A stretch of 27,035 nt of DNA from NCBI GenBank assembly GCA_965206405.1, contig CBDBJQ010000005.1, forward strand, positions 1 through 27,035, given 5' to 3'. A program made the position numbers and the translations under genes. Each line of letters starts with the position of its first letter. The stretch's first letter is position 1. Source of the stretch: CBDBJQ01 sp965206405 (lineage in GTDB: Bacteria > Pseudomonadota > Alphaproteobacteria > UBA8366). The notes beneath the pieces were generated by a model. That model was given only the letters and a program-made list of their open reading frames with translations, was not told where the DNA came from and made no database searches. Positions 15,705-22,412 of the stretch are shown piece after piece.

Positions 15705-16757
15705 TCAATTTGTTTTTGCATAGAACGCTCCCCTGCCCTTTCCATAGGTCTCAATAAGCCCATCTGAGACCATCTTTCTTAGACGGCTTTTGGTTGTTGG
15801 CACTGGCGCGGCTGTGATGTCTGCCGCTTGCCGTGTCGTAATTCTTTCATGAATCGCTAGAAATTCGAGTATTTCCACCGCATGTTGCGGCAAGCCTTTA
15901 AAGCTATCCCCTGAGTGAGATTCCAGCTTGACGCTCAGATGGTCCTTTTGACGCTTTAAGGACAGCAGGAAAAACCGCAGCCAAGGGAGCCAATGGATTT
16001 GGGCGCCATCCAGTGTCGTTTGGGTGCGGCGTAGCGACAAATAGTAGGATTCTTTATTCTGCTCGATCACGCTTTCCATCGAAGAATATGGGATATAGCT
16101 GTACCCTGCCTTCAGCAACAGAAGCGATGTGAGGATACGCGAAAGACGCCCGTTTCCATCCTGAAACGGGTGGATTGCCAAGAACACCACCGTAAAGATG
16201 GCCACAACGATTAGGGGATGCTGGCTCTCATCGTCTAGAAGACTATTGGTCCAACCGACCAATTCTTGCATCTTGCGCGGCGTTTCGAAGGGCGAAGATG
16301 TCTCAAAAATCACGCCAACGCTTTTGCCTCTGGCATCGAAGGCCTCGACGTTGTTGGGGTGTTTTTTATACTCCCCTCTATGGTGTTCATCTTTGCTAGA
16401 ATACCGAAGCAAGTCTCGGTGCAGCTGCTTGATGTGATTTTCCGAAAATGGAATGTCCGCATGGTTCTCATATATCATATCCATCGCTTGGGCATATCCA
16501 GCAACCTCCTGCTCGTCTCGCGTCGCGAACGAACGCGCCTCCAAGCCTGATATCAACTCTTCCACTGCCTCATCTGACAGTTTTGACCCCTCAATGCGCG
16601 TCGAAGACCCGATGCTTTCAATTGTCGCAACATGGCGTAGTGACCGCAAACGTTCGGGTGAAAGCGTCTTCAAGAGCTTCCACCCCCCCTTGAACTCATC
16701 AATCTCTGCAATAAGCTTCAAAAGATCAGGTGTAATGTCGAGGTCGCGCAGGTTCAT
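15705..16757 (-). CDS. Fic-domain protein (probable AMPylating enzyme) with intrinsic inhibitory helix and C-terminal winged helix
   Basis: A 350-residue Fic protein. The active-site motif HPFQDGNGRLSR is complete (196-207), so transfer of AMP or a similar group to a target hydroxyl is expected. An N-terminal inhibitory motif of the (S/T)xxxE(G/N) type is visible as STRIEG (52-57), placing it among class II Fic proteins that hold their own off-switch instead of a separate antitoxin. A C-terminal region (about 290-348: ITTRQAADITAAPVPTTKSR) is a winged helix that may bind DNA. The ATG at 16757 faces parA divergently across a repeat-rich region. GC content is visibly lower than in the pilus and relaxase genes. 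No antitoxin gene lies beside it. It may be a regulator or a conditional toxin that favours plasmid maintenance. Confidence 0.88.
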   Translation of the reverse strand: MNLRDLDITPDLLKLIAEIDEFKGGWKLLKTLSPERLRSLRHVATIESIGSSTRIEGSKLSDEAVEELISGLEARSFATRDEQEVAGYAQAMDMIYENHADIPFSENHIKQLHRDLLRYSSKDEHHRGEYKKHPNNVEAFDARGKSVGVIFETSSPFETPRKMQELVGWTNSLLDDESQHPLIVVAIFTVVFLAIHPFQDGNGRLSRILTSLLLLKAGYSYIPYSSMESVIEQNKESYYLSLRRTQTTLDGAQIHWLPWLRFFLLSLKRQKDHLSVKLESHSGDSFKGLPQHAVEILEFLAIHERITTRQAADITAAPVPTTKSRLRKMVSDGLIETYGKGRGAFYAKTN

Positions 16758-16858
16758 CGGTATCCGTTAGTGAAAATACTTCATCCGATTATATCCGTTT
16801 TCATTCGTTTTGCAAGTTTGCTCATCCGAAACATTTCGTGGCCATTTTCTATGTACTA

Positions 16859-16978
16859 TAGCTACTTAGTAGATAGTAGCTATTTAATACTTACTTGCTA
16901 GCATCTAGCTACTTTATCGAAAAACTTGCAATCCGCATTTCGATGCGTATCATCTAGCTACAAGCTAGCATATAGCTA
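16859..16978. promoter_or_regulatory. TAGCTA repeat array between fic and parA, candidate parS/operator
   Basis: TAGCTA occurs at 16859, 16877, 16906, 16955 and 16973, with GCTAGC at 16897 and 16964. Two pairs have exactly 18 bases from start to start (16859/16877 and 16955/16973), and the solitary 16906 copy has a decayed TACTTA 18 bases before it. The array is AT-rich and immediately precedes parA, as centromere-operators do in small ParA systems. Confidence 0.7.
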
Positions 16979-17003
16979 TTAAGTAACATAAAGGCCTATG
17001 TGA

Positions 17004-17630
17004 ATGAAAACTATCGTATTTGCCGCTAGTAAGGGCGGCGTCGGGAAGACAACGCTTTGCGCTGCACTTTCCTCTTATGCCAGTACCGCGTCAAAAAAAT
17101 GCAAAATTGCGATCATAGACCTCGATCCGCAGGGGAGCCTCACCGCGTGGTGGAACCAACGCGAGGCTGGTAGCCCGGAACTGATAGAGGCTAATGCAGG
17201 AAATCTCAGCGAGATGCTGCGAAAAGCCCAAGCGGCAGGGTACGACTTCGTATTTGTAGATACTCCACCAGGGCACATGCAAACAATCGAGACCGGGATC
17301 AAATGTGCGGATTATGTGCTTGTCCCATGTCAGCCATCACCGGTTGATATTGCTGCAATCGGCGACACGCTCTCGGCCATTGAAGAGCAAGGCAAGCCCT
17401 TTGCCTTCGTAATGAACCGCGTCATTGCAAGGACCAGGATAGGGGAGCAGGCAATCCTGCTCCTGGCCAATCACGGAAAAGTCGCCGGGGTACCGGTGGC
17501 ACAAAGAACTGCCTTTGCGACGGCCATGACCGATGGCCGAAGTGCGCCGGAAGTTGATGGCGGCAAACGTGCCGAAGAGGAAATCGGGGCGCTTTGGAAA
17601 TTTGTATCTACTAACATCAAGAAGCTATGA
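17004..17630 (+). CDS. parA: ParA-family partition ATPase (small type Ib)
   Basis: A 208-residue deviant-Walker ATPase. It begins MKTIVFAASKGGVGKTT with the Walker A signature lysine (Lys10 and Lys15), followed by IIDLDPQGSLTAWW (Walker A') and FVFVDTPPGHM (Walker B). It has no N-terminal DNA-binding extension, as in type Ib ParA proteins that leave autorepression to a small partner. It drives plasmid segregation over the nucleoid. ATG 17004 follows the repeat array by 25 bases, and the stop overlaps the next start as ATGA. Base composition is closer to the fic gene than to repC, so this module and the replicon may have different histories. Confidence 0.93.
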   Translation: MKTIVFAASKGGVGKTTLCAALSSYASTASKKCKIAIIDLDPQGSLTAWWNQREAGSPELIEANAGNLSEMLRKAQAAGYDFVFVDTPPGHMQTIETGIKCADYVLVPCQPSPVDIAAIGDTLSAIEEQGKPFAFVMNRVIARTRIGEQAILLLANHGKVAGVPVAQRTAFATAMTDGRSAPEVDGGKRAEEEIGALWKFVSTNIKKL

Positions 17631-17941
17631 GCATGAAAAAACCAGCCCAACTAAGTGATAACCTCCTCTCAATGCGCCCTCGCAAGGGAAAAGCAAAGCC
17701 ACAAACAGAGCAAGAAGCCGCAGCACCAAAATCGAAAGCGTCTCCGGCCAAGACATCCACGGCCAGTGAAAGCAAGCCAGCGCCGCGTCGAAGACGCCGC
17801 TTGAGCGATAAAAAAATGCAGCTTAATCTGCGCGTAAGTGAAAAGTCTATTGAGCGCTTCACGAAGATCGCCGACGATGAAGGCGCACTGTTTGGTGATC
17901 TATTTGAAAAGATGTTGGGGCACTATGAAAGCAAAGGTTAG
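17627..17941 (+). CDS. Small basic ParA partner, probable ribbon-helix-helix centromere-binding protein (104 aa)
   Basis: Start ATG 17627 overlaps the parA stop as ATGA. Residues 1-60 are a disordered, Lys/Ala/Pro-rich arm ending in a run of five arginines (PAPRRRRRLSDKKM). The C-terminal 40 residues (MQLNLRVSEKSIERFTKIAD and the helical tail) fit a ribbon-helix-helix fold: a beta strand LNLRVS then two helices. Small type Ib partition partners (ParG- or Omega-like) have this design, with the mobile arm stimulating ParA. It presumably binds the TAGCTA sites around the operon and represses it. The fold and role are inferred from size, position and strand-helix pattern. Confidence 0.72.
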   Translation: MSMKKPAQLSDNLLSMRPRKGKAKPQTEQEAAAPKSKASPAKTSTASESKPAPRRRRRLSDKKMQLNLRVSEKSIERFTKIADDEGALFGDLFEKMLGHYESKG

Positions 17942-17968
17942 CTATTTGCTATCATGTAGCTAGCAAAT
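17939..17968. repeat. TAGCTA pair at the end of the par operon, with an 8-bp inverted repeat
   Basis: TAGCTA at 17939 and 17957, again 18 bases apart; the first overlaps the stop codon. ATTTGCTA (17944-17951) and TAGCAAAT (17961-17968) form an inverted repeat with a 9-base spacer. Confidence 0.65.
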
Positions 17969-18386
17969 GAAGCCGGTTTGTGGGTGTTGAGGTTATGTCC
18001 CCCTGGCGATCGGTTTGTCTGGCGGGGTAGGGGCCTCGGCGCTGCCCATGGGTGCATCAAGCCGGACCGCGAAGATTGCGCCAGTATCGCAGCGCAGTCG
18101 GGCAGTGCGTGTCTGCGGTGACTTTCTTTTTCAGCTTTTCCATCCGGCGGTGGCCTCACTCGGGACGCTGGATTGGGCGTGCCGGCTTCCGGTTCTCCTC
18201 GTATTGGCGGTTTCGTTCCGGATGGTGGATCGCAGGTCTCGGTCGCGGCGTTCGGTCGCCCCAAGGGGCTTCCCAAGCAAAAAAGCGGTTTCCGCAAGCG
18301 GACCCTCCGCGTTTTGGCTTGCACCGCGCCCTTAACCGACCTGCGTTTTATCCCCCATCGAAACCGCCAACACGAGGAGAACTCAA
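17969..18386. other. Gene-free stretch between the par module and a small gene
   Basis: About 420 bases with no convincing coding frame: the open frames here have Arg/Pro/Ser-rich, low-complexity translations in several registers at once. The end holds AAAAAAGCGGTTTCCGC (a short GCGG/CCGC palindrome) and the ribosome site of the next gene. It may contain that gene's promoter; I see no clear sigma-70 hexamers. Confidence 0.5.
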
Positions 18387-18599
18387 ATGGCACACTTCAA
18401 AATCAGCGTTCCGGTCAACTTCACCACCAAGGACGGCGCAGAAAAGACCAGTTACCGCACCGTCGGAACATTGTTCGAGAACCACCGTCGCGATACCGGC
18501 GAAATCTTCTACTCGATCCGTCTCGACTTCCCCGTGGGTGTCACCGAGATGGTGGCCTTCCCGCCCAAGGCAAAGACCGATGACGGTGAGGCCCACTGA
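18387..18599 (+). CDS. Small hypothetical protein (70 aa)
   Basis: A strong ribosome site (GAGGAG, eight bases before the ATG) and a regular composition support this gene. It begins MAHFKISVPVNFTTKDG and continues with an alternating beta-type pattern (YRTVGTLFENH, IFYSIRLDFPVGVTEMVAF), suggesting a small all-beta or beta-rich domain, with a charged tail. There is no signal peptide or membrane segment. I do not recognise the family. It is followed by a GC-rich hairpin and lies in a row of small plus-strand genes before the primase. Confidence 0.68.
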   Translation: MAHFKISVPVNFTTKDGAEKTSYRTVGTLFENHRRDTGEIFYSIRLDFPVGVTEMVAFPPKAKTDDGEAH

Positions 18600-18608
18600 C
18601 ATCAGGCC

Positions 18609-18629
18609 GGGGGTGGTGCTGCCACCCCC
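18609..18629 (+). terminator. GC-rich hairpin after the 70-aa gene
   Basis: GGGGGTGG and CCACCCCC form a perfect 8-bp stem with a TGCTG loop nine bases after the stop codon. There is no T run, so it is either a weak terminator or an mRNA-stabilising 3' structure. Confidence 0.4.
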
Positions 18630-18655
18630 AACGCCGAAGCCGCGTTGTCGTGAAA

Positions 18656-18663
18656 ATTGCTAA
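18656..18663 (+). repeat. Dispersed motif copy (ATTGCTAA + AGGAGAAAGGAGG)
   Basis: Intergenic, between the 70-aa gene and the coiled-coil gene; its purine tail ends in a perfect Shine-Dalgarno core in front of an ATG at 18683. Confidence 0.8.
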
Positions 18664-18777
18664 AGGAGAAAGGAGGCTTTGAATGGGGATGATCCCATTG
18701 GGGTCAAGAGAAACCGGGGCGGAAACCGCTAGGCAAGCCCTGAAAACCAACCTATATTGCCAGAAAGGATACCACCC

Positions 18778-19116
18778 ATGGCACATGCACTACAGATCGA
18801 CACACTGGCCTTCACCAAGAAGCTCCGCGAAGCGGGCGCTGAAGAAGGTCTGGCCGAAGCCATCGTTGAAGGCCTCACCGCCGCAGATACGTCAGAACTG
18901 GCGACGAAAGGCGATATTGCCGAGGTCAAGACTGAGATCGCTGAGGTCAAGTCGGAACTTAAGACCGAGATCGCCGAGGCGAAGTTGGAACTTAAGACCG
19001 AGATCGCCGAGGTCAAGACTGAGATCGCTGAGGTGAAGTCGGACATTCTCAAGTGGATGTTCGGGGCCATCATCGCCCAAACGGGCATCATTTTGGCAGT
19101 GGTAAAATTTCTCTAA
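18778..19116 (+). CDS. Coiled-coil protein with C-terminal membrane anchor (112 aa, DUF1640-like)
   Basis: ATG 18778 follows AAAGGA by eight bases. Residues 1-40 (ALQIDTLAFTKKLREAGAEE, ending in LTAADTSELATKGDI) match the general plan of bacterial coiled-coil proteins of the DUF1640/CCDC90 type. Residues 41-88 are a tandem heptad-like repeat of EIAEVK(T/S) units, repeated also at DNA level. The last 20 residues (WMFGAIIAQTGIILAVVKFL) form one membrane helix ending the protein. It is likely a membrane-anchored trimeric or dimeric rod. Function is unknown; such genes are frequent on alphaproteobacterial phages and plasmids. The number of repeat units could vary by slippage. A strong terminator follows. 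Confidence 0.75.
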   Translation: MAHALQIDTLAFTKKLREAGAEEGLAEAIVEGLTAADTSELATKGDIAEVKTEIAEVKSELKTEIAEAKLELKTEIAEVKTEIAEVKSDILKWMFGAIIAQTGIILAVVKFL

Positions 19117-19140
19117 CCCTTCACCACTGTAACACTCCAG

Positions 19141-19167
19141 GGCCGCTCTTCGGAGCGGCCTTTTTTT
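19141..19167 (+). terminator. Rho-independent terminator
   Basis: GGCCGCTC-TTCG-GAGCGGCC, an 8-bp perfect stem with a stable UUCG tetraloop, followed by seven T. It ends the plus-strand small-gene unit and points only in that direction. Confidence 0.93.
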
Positions 19168-19202
19168 GGCGCGTCAGGTCATCGACATGACGGGTGCATT
19201 GC

Positions 19203-19490
19203 TCATGCGTTCACCGCCGCTTTAAGGCCCGTGGTGGCGCGAACACCGACCGCCCTGTCGGCATCCTTGCTGATCATCTCGCCTGTCGCCGGGCTGCGCA
19301 CGAGGCGGGCCGCGCGGTCGCGGGTTTCAAATTTAGCAAGACCTTGCAGCGCAACGGCATCGCCAGCCACGAGCCGACGGGTCACGACCGTGCTCAGTGC
19401 GTCCAGCACCTCGCGCACATCGCCCTGACTCTTGCCGGATTCCTCTGCCAGGTCTTTTATCAATTCCGCCTTGCTGATCGGTCGCGCCAT
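19203..19490 (-). CDS. HU-family nucleoid DNA-binding protein
   Basis: A 95-residue HU/IHF-fold protein starting MARPISKAELIKDLAEESGK at ATG 19490; the open frame extends 17 codons further but without a plausible start site. The arm region is atypical: instead of the common RNPxTG it reads SPATGEMI, with RDRAARLVR before it. These proteins bend DNA in replication, recombination and transfer complexes. It is monocistronic, converges with the terminator of the small-gene unit and lies head-to-head with the primase region. A second, IHF-type relative occurs in this window, so the element carries two nucleoid proteins. Confidence 0.85.
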   Translation of the reverse strand: MARPISKAELIKDLAEESGKSQGDVREVLDALSTVVTRRLVAGDAVALQGLAKFETRDRAARLVRSPATGEMISKDADRAVGVRATTGLKAAVNA

Positions 19491-19819
19491 ATATCTGGTC
19501 CTTTGCGTGTCTGATGATCGGGCCGTAGCCATTTGAGGCAACCTATGCGGTGATTTCCCTTGTTTGCAAGCGTTTACCGCAGCACAGCCCGCCCCAAAGT
19601 GATTTTGCGTGCCGGCAGGCTCGGCCGTCTTGTGCGCCCCCGTCCCAAACCAACATCCGCCTCAGCGACGCCAAGGCCCCGGTTTTGTGGCCCGAAACGA
19701 GACTAAAGCAGGCGCGGTTTTGGACGGGTGGATTATTGCTGAAAAAAGGATAAAAGCTAAAGGAATGAGTGACTTAAGTACATGTTTTTGATAGGATAAA
19801 GCAGGAAAAGGAGAGCGTC
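19491..19819. other. Divergent intergenic region between the HU gene and primase
   Basis: About 330 bases without a credible gene. It must hold the HU promoter (minus) and the primase promoter (plus). The plus-strand 3' part is AT-rich (TTTTTGATAGGATAAAG near 19784) and includes a dispersed-motif copy at 19735-19742. Confidence 0.5.
19735..19742 (+). repeat. Dispersed motif copy (ATTGCTGA + AAAAAGGATAAAAG)
   Basis: Intergenic, upstream of the primase gene by about 80 bases. Confidence 0.8.
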
Positions 19820-20806
19820 ATGGCCCTTGGATATATCGACTTTGCGGAAACACTGGACGGTGCGAACTTCCACGCGATACTCGCCCATTACGGGATCAAG
19901 GCGCAGGCGGTCTCGGGCGATGAGGTTAAAATCCATTGCCCGTTCCACGAGGACAGTACGCCATCGTGTTTCGTGAACATGACAAAACGGCTCTACAACT
20001 GTTTTGCCTGCGGTGCCGGTGGCAATGCCATCGCGTTCGTGCGAAACATGGAGCATCTCGGCAATGACACAGATGGTTTGCGCGCGGCGGCAAACACGCT
20101 GGCCGGACTGAACGGGCAGGGCGGCAGTATCACGACAGCGCCGCGCGGCGCGGCATCAAACAAGGGTACGTCCCCGACGCAGAAGGTGGAATTGCTGAAG
20201 AAAAAAGAGCTGGCAACAAACAAGCCGCTGACATTCCGGCTGACCACGGTGCGGGAGCATCCGTTTTTCCAGAGCCATGGGATCAGCGCGCAGATGATCG
20301 ACACGTTTGGTCTTGGCTATTGTGACACCGGCATCATGGCGGGCCGTATCGTCATCCCGATCCACAGGGGTGATGGCCAGCTTGTCGCCTATGCGGGACG
20401 CCATGGGGCCGAAGATATACCGAACGGAGTGCCGCGCTACAAATTGCCCAAGGTGTTTCACAAAAGCGTTGAACTCTACAACCTGCATCGCGCGCGCGAG
20501 ATCAGCACATCCCATATCGTACTCGTGGAAGGGTTCTGGTCGGCGATGCGTCTGCATCTGGCTGGCATTTCAACCGTTGCCGTGATGGGCACCGCGTTGA
20601 GTGATCCGCAGGTCGATCTGCTGCGCAAGGCTGGCTACCGTTCCGCGACGGTCCTGTTTGATGGCGATGAGGCGGGACGCAAGGGCGCGGATGCAGCGAT
20701 TGCCAGCCTCGGCGCGGTCATGGATGTGCAGCGTCTCGACCTACCCGATGGGGTCAAGCCAGACGCGATGGATGCGGACTGGATGGCGCGACTGAACGCC
20801 TTATGA
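19820..20806 (+). CDS. Plasmid DNA primase with CHC2 zinc finger and Toprim domain
   Basis: A 328-residue DnaG-like primase, about half the length of chromosomal DnaG. The zinc finger is clear: Cys40, His43, Cys61, Cys64 (CPFHEDSTPS, then YNCFACGAGG). Toprim-type motifs follow in HIVLVEGFWSAMRL (the conserved Glu) and VLFDGDEAGRKGADAA (the acidic DxD). The helicase-binding C-terminus of DnaG is missing. Such enzymes prime lagging-strand or incoming single-stranded plasmid DNA. ATG 19820 follows AAAGGAGAG. Its end overlaps the convergent 105-aa gene by six bases. A dispersed-motif copy (20191-20198) is read here as ELLKKKEL in the linker between zinc finger and catalytic core. Confidence 0.9.
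   Translation: MALGYIDFAETLDGANFHAILAHYGIKAQAVSGDEVKIHCPFHEDSTPSCFVNMTKRLYNCFACGAGGNAIAFVRNMEHLGNDTDGLRAAANTLAGLNGQGGSITTAPRGAASNKGTSPTQKVELLKKKELATNKPLTFRLTTVREHPFFQSHGISAQMIDTFGLGYCDTGIMAGRIVIPIHRGDGQLVAYAGRHGAEDIPNGVPRYKLPKVFHKSVELYNLHRAREISTSHIVLVEGFWSAMRLHLAGISTVAVMGTALSDPQVDLLRKAGYRSATVLFDGDEAGRKGADAAIASLGAVMDVQRLDLPDGVKPDAMDADWMARLNAL
20191..20198 (+). repeat. Dispersed motif copy (ATTGCTGA + AGAAAAAAGAG)
   Basis: Sense in the primase linker, read as ELLKKKEL; shares 17 bases from GCTGAAG onward with 1386-1402 in pilP. Confidence 0.85.
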
Positions 20807-21118
20807 TTCAGCGCGGCGCAAACCGCGGCCCTTTTTACGCACGAACTCTTTCAACTCTCCGGCACTGACTGCAAATTCTTCCCACTCATCCGAAGTCATG
20901 CCCATGTCCAGGAGTTTTTTCTTCGCGGCATCCAGTGCGGCTTTGTCCGATAGAAACGTATTGGGCCAGGAGATGATCCTGTTTTTACTTTTCCATGTAC
21001 GTTCGATCTCAAGGGTCCAGTCGAATGCCCCTGTTTGTCTGTAAATATTGATGCAGATCATGCCACGCTCCGCCATGATCAGAGTTTCATATGTGCTGTA
21101 TTCGATTTCGTCTGTCAT
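20801..21118 (-). CDS. Hypothetical protein (105 aa), third gene of the IHF-ProQ operon
   Basis: ATG 21118 lies three bases after the proQ-like stop, so it is cotranscribed. It begins MTDEIEYSTYETLIMAERGM, has a beta-rich middle with WTLEIERTWKSK, and ends in a helical, strongly basic tail (KEFVRKKGRGLRRAES) that could contact nucleic acid. No family is recognised. The basic tail and cotranscription with an RNA chaperone and a DNA-bending protein hint at a role in RNA or DNA control, but this is only context. Confidence 0.65.
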   Translation of the reverse strand: MTDEIEYSTYETLIMAERGMICINIYRQTGAFDWTLEIERTWKSKNRIISWPNTFLSDKAALDAAKKKLLDMGMTSDEWEEFAVSAGELKEFVRKKGRGLRRAES

Positions 21119-21121
21119 TCA

Positions 21122-21685
21122 TCACACCGGTTTTGATTGGCTGGGTTCTACAAGATCGTCCGGGGCCGCCGATATTGCTGGACCGGCATCGCCCTGGCGG
21201 CTTTCGCTTTCCAGTTTGCGGTTTCGCTTCTTCGCCGCGGCTTTAATCTTCCATCTCAATTTTTCCTTGTAAAGGAAGCGCTCACCGTCCTGAACCGCGT
21301 CAGAGGGGTCCATGTCCAGCGTGTAACGTCTTGGCATGTCACACATGGCGTTGACGTATTGTGAGGATCGGAAATACCGGCCGAGGATATTGCCGAGCGT
21401 TTTCTGCTCCTGGGTGTCAGCCTCGATGCCGTAGCGCTTTTCCAGTTCTTTGGCGATGCCGATGGCCGCCGGAAAGGCGTAGGGACTTCGGAAGTAGAGT
21501 GGCAGGTCTGCGTGGGTTTCGAGGTTCAGGGCCGCACAGATACTGTCGCGCAGATCGCTGATGAAGTCGGGCCGGAACTTCATGTAGAACAGCTTGTCGT
21601 CATTTTTCGGATGCCTTGGCGCCTTGGCGGTGCCGTCTTTGGCTTTGGCCAGCTGTGCCTTTTGCGGCATTTTTTGCTCATTCAT
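21122..21685 (-). CDS. ProQ/FinO-family RNA-binding protein (187 aa)
   Basis: The central part (about residues 35-130) fits the ProQ/FinO domain: YFRSPYAFPAAIGIAKELEK, then LGNILGRYFRSSQYVNAMCD and the RRYTLDMDPSDAV turn, which matches the 'regular small repeat then tyrosine-leucine-aspartate-glycine' end of the family. N- and C-terminal arms are Lys/Arg/Ala-rich and disordered, as in FinO. FinO-type proteins stabilise antisense RNAs, classically FinP, and repress conjugation; others bind many small RNAs. Its start overlaps the IHF gene stop as ATGA. In this setting it is a candidate controller of transfer or of a copy-number RNA in front of repC. Confidence 0.78.
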   Translation of the reverse strand: MNEQKMPQKAQLAKAKDGTAKAPRHPKNDDKLFYMKFRPDFISDLRDSICAALNLETHADLPLYFRSPYAFPAAIGIAKELEKRYGIEADTQEQKTLGNILGRYFRSSQYVNAMCDMPRRYTLDMDPSDAVQDGERFLYKEKLRWKIKAAAKKRNRKLESESRQGDAGPAISAAPDDLVEPSQSKPV

Positions 21686-21963
21686 TCTGCATTAATCCGT
21701 TGACGCAATCCGCGACCTGTCTTGAAGGCGGCAATGGTTTTTGCCGGAACATCGACATGCTCTCCGGTACGTGGGTTGCGGGCATTGTTGCGGGCTGCAT
21801 GGTGTTTCAGGTTGAAACTTCCGAAGCCCCTCATCTCCACACGCCGCCCCTGTTCAAGTGCGGTGATGATTTCTTCGAAGATGGTGATGACAGCGCGTTT
21901 GGCATCGGCGTCGAACAGCTTGTGCTCCAGGGCGATCTTTTCGATCAGTTTGCTGCGTGTCAT
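21682..21963 (-). CDS. Integration host factor beta-type protein
   Basis: A 93-residue IHF/HU protein beginning MTRSKLIEKIALEHKLFDAD. It has the IHF-beta traits VEMRGFGSFNLKHHAARNNA and RNPRTGEHVDVPAK, including the intercalating Pro arm. It bends DNA, for example in relaxosome assembly at oriT or in promoter control. It is the first gene of a three-gene minus-strand operon with the ProQ/FinO protein and the 105-aa protein. The ATG at 21963 is preceded by GGAAAGCAGG. A TTGACA (near 21995-22000 on the minus strand) may be its -35, with a poor -10. Confidence 0.9.
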   Translation of the reverse strand: MTRSKLIEKIALEHKLFDADAKRAVITIFEEIITALEQGRRVEMRGFGSFNLKHHAARNNARNPRTGEHVDVPAKTIAAFKTGRGLRQRINAE

Positions 21964-22070
21964 GGCCTGCTTTCCGGGTTTGTGGATGGGGCGGGTGATG
22001 TCAATCGCATTTCCCGACCGTGATGATCTGTAACAGGCCTGCGGTGACGGTTCAATTCTGTACCCAATTT

Positions 22071-22295
22071 TCAGCCGCCGGCGATATGGCGATTGTGCTC
22101 TTCGATCAGCGTGGCGATGTCGAGGTGCTTGCGTTTCGCTGTTTGGACGAGATCAAGCAAGGCGCGCAGCTCCTGGGTCTCCATACTCGTGAGCCAGTGT
22201 AGATCATTCTGACTGACACGCGCCAAAAGTCGCTCCATCATCGGCAGGTGTCCTTCACTGACGGCGCGTGTGGGTTTGGGGTGCGGCTTTGGCAT
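22071..22295 (-). CDS. Small helical hypothetical protein (74 aa) next to the transfer region
   Basis: ATG 22295 follows GGAGA by six bases. The first 20 residues are Pro/Lys/His-rich (MPKPHPKPTRAVSEGH) and the rest is one or two amphipathic helices (LHWLTSMETQELRALLDLVQ, then TAKRKHLDIATLIEEH). The size, the basic N-terminus and the position beside the probable oriT are like small relaxosome accessory proteins, but no family is recognised. The direct repeats in its upstream region could be its binding sites. Confidence 0.6.
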   Translation of the reverse strand: MPKPHPKPTRAVSEGHLPMMERLLARVSQNDLHWLTSMETQELRALLDLVQTAKRKHLDIATLIEEHNRHIAGG

Positions 22296-22334
22296 GGGTG
22301 ATCTCCGATTTTGAACGCTGGGGCCACAGTGTCA

Positions 22335-22368
22335 TATATTGCCAGTTCTGCCAATCCTGCAAAATCAC
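22335..22368 (-). promoter_or_regulatory. Possible promoter of the 74-aa gene
   Basis: On the minus strand TTGCAG is followed after 17-18 bases by ATATATG (around 22340-22335), 40-45 bases upstream of the gene. Moderate match only; it overlaps one of the two direct repeats, which would fit autoregulation. Confidence 0.35.
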
Positions 22369-22412
22369 GTAAACCAATAGATAATATATAACCTGCCAAT
22401 ATCGCCAAAATC
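22348..22412. repeat. Two imperfect direct repeats near the transfer region
   Basis: CTGCCAATCCTGCAAAATC and CTGCCAATATCGCCAAAATC lie 44 bases apart (near 22348-22366 and 22393-22412), separated by a very AT-rich piece (ATAGATAATATATAA). A third CTGCCA-like half, TTGCCAG, is at 22339-22345. They look like binding sites for a regulator or relaxosome protein. Confidence 0.5.

Noticed and set aside
17938..18393. Minus-strand open frame of 151 codons in the region after the par genes
   Set aside because: Composition is Pro/Arg/Ser-rich without structure, other frames there are open too, and no ribosome site is seen; treated as non-coding.
18683..19036. 117-codon plus-strand frame overlapping the coiled-coil gene
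   Set aside because: It has a good Shine-Dalgarno sequence, but most of its product (Arg/Ser/Pro repeats) is a frame-shifted reading of the coiled-coil repeats; kept only as a possible leader in the findings.
18900..19060. DNA repeats of the GAGATCGC-GAGGTCAAG type considered as protein-binding iterons
   Set aside because: They encode heptad repeats of the coiled-coil protein and follow its frame, so protein structure explains them.
20191..20207. A-rich tract (A AAA AAG type) in the primase gene considered as a programmed frameshift site
   Set aside because: The zero frame continues into a full Toprim domain and the alternative frames give nothing sensible; the tract is better explained as the tail of the dispersed motif.
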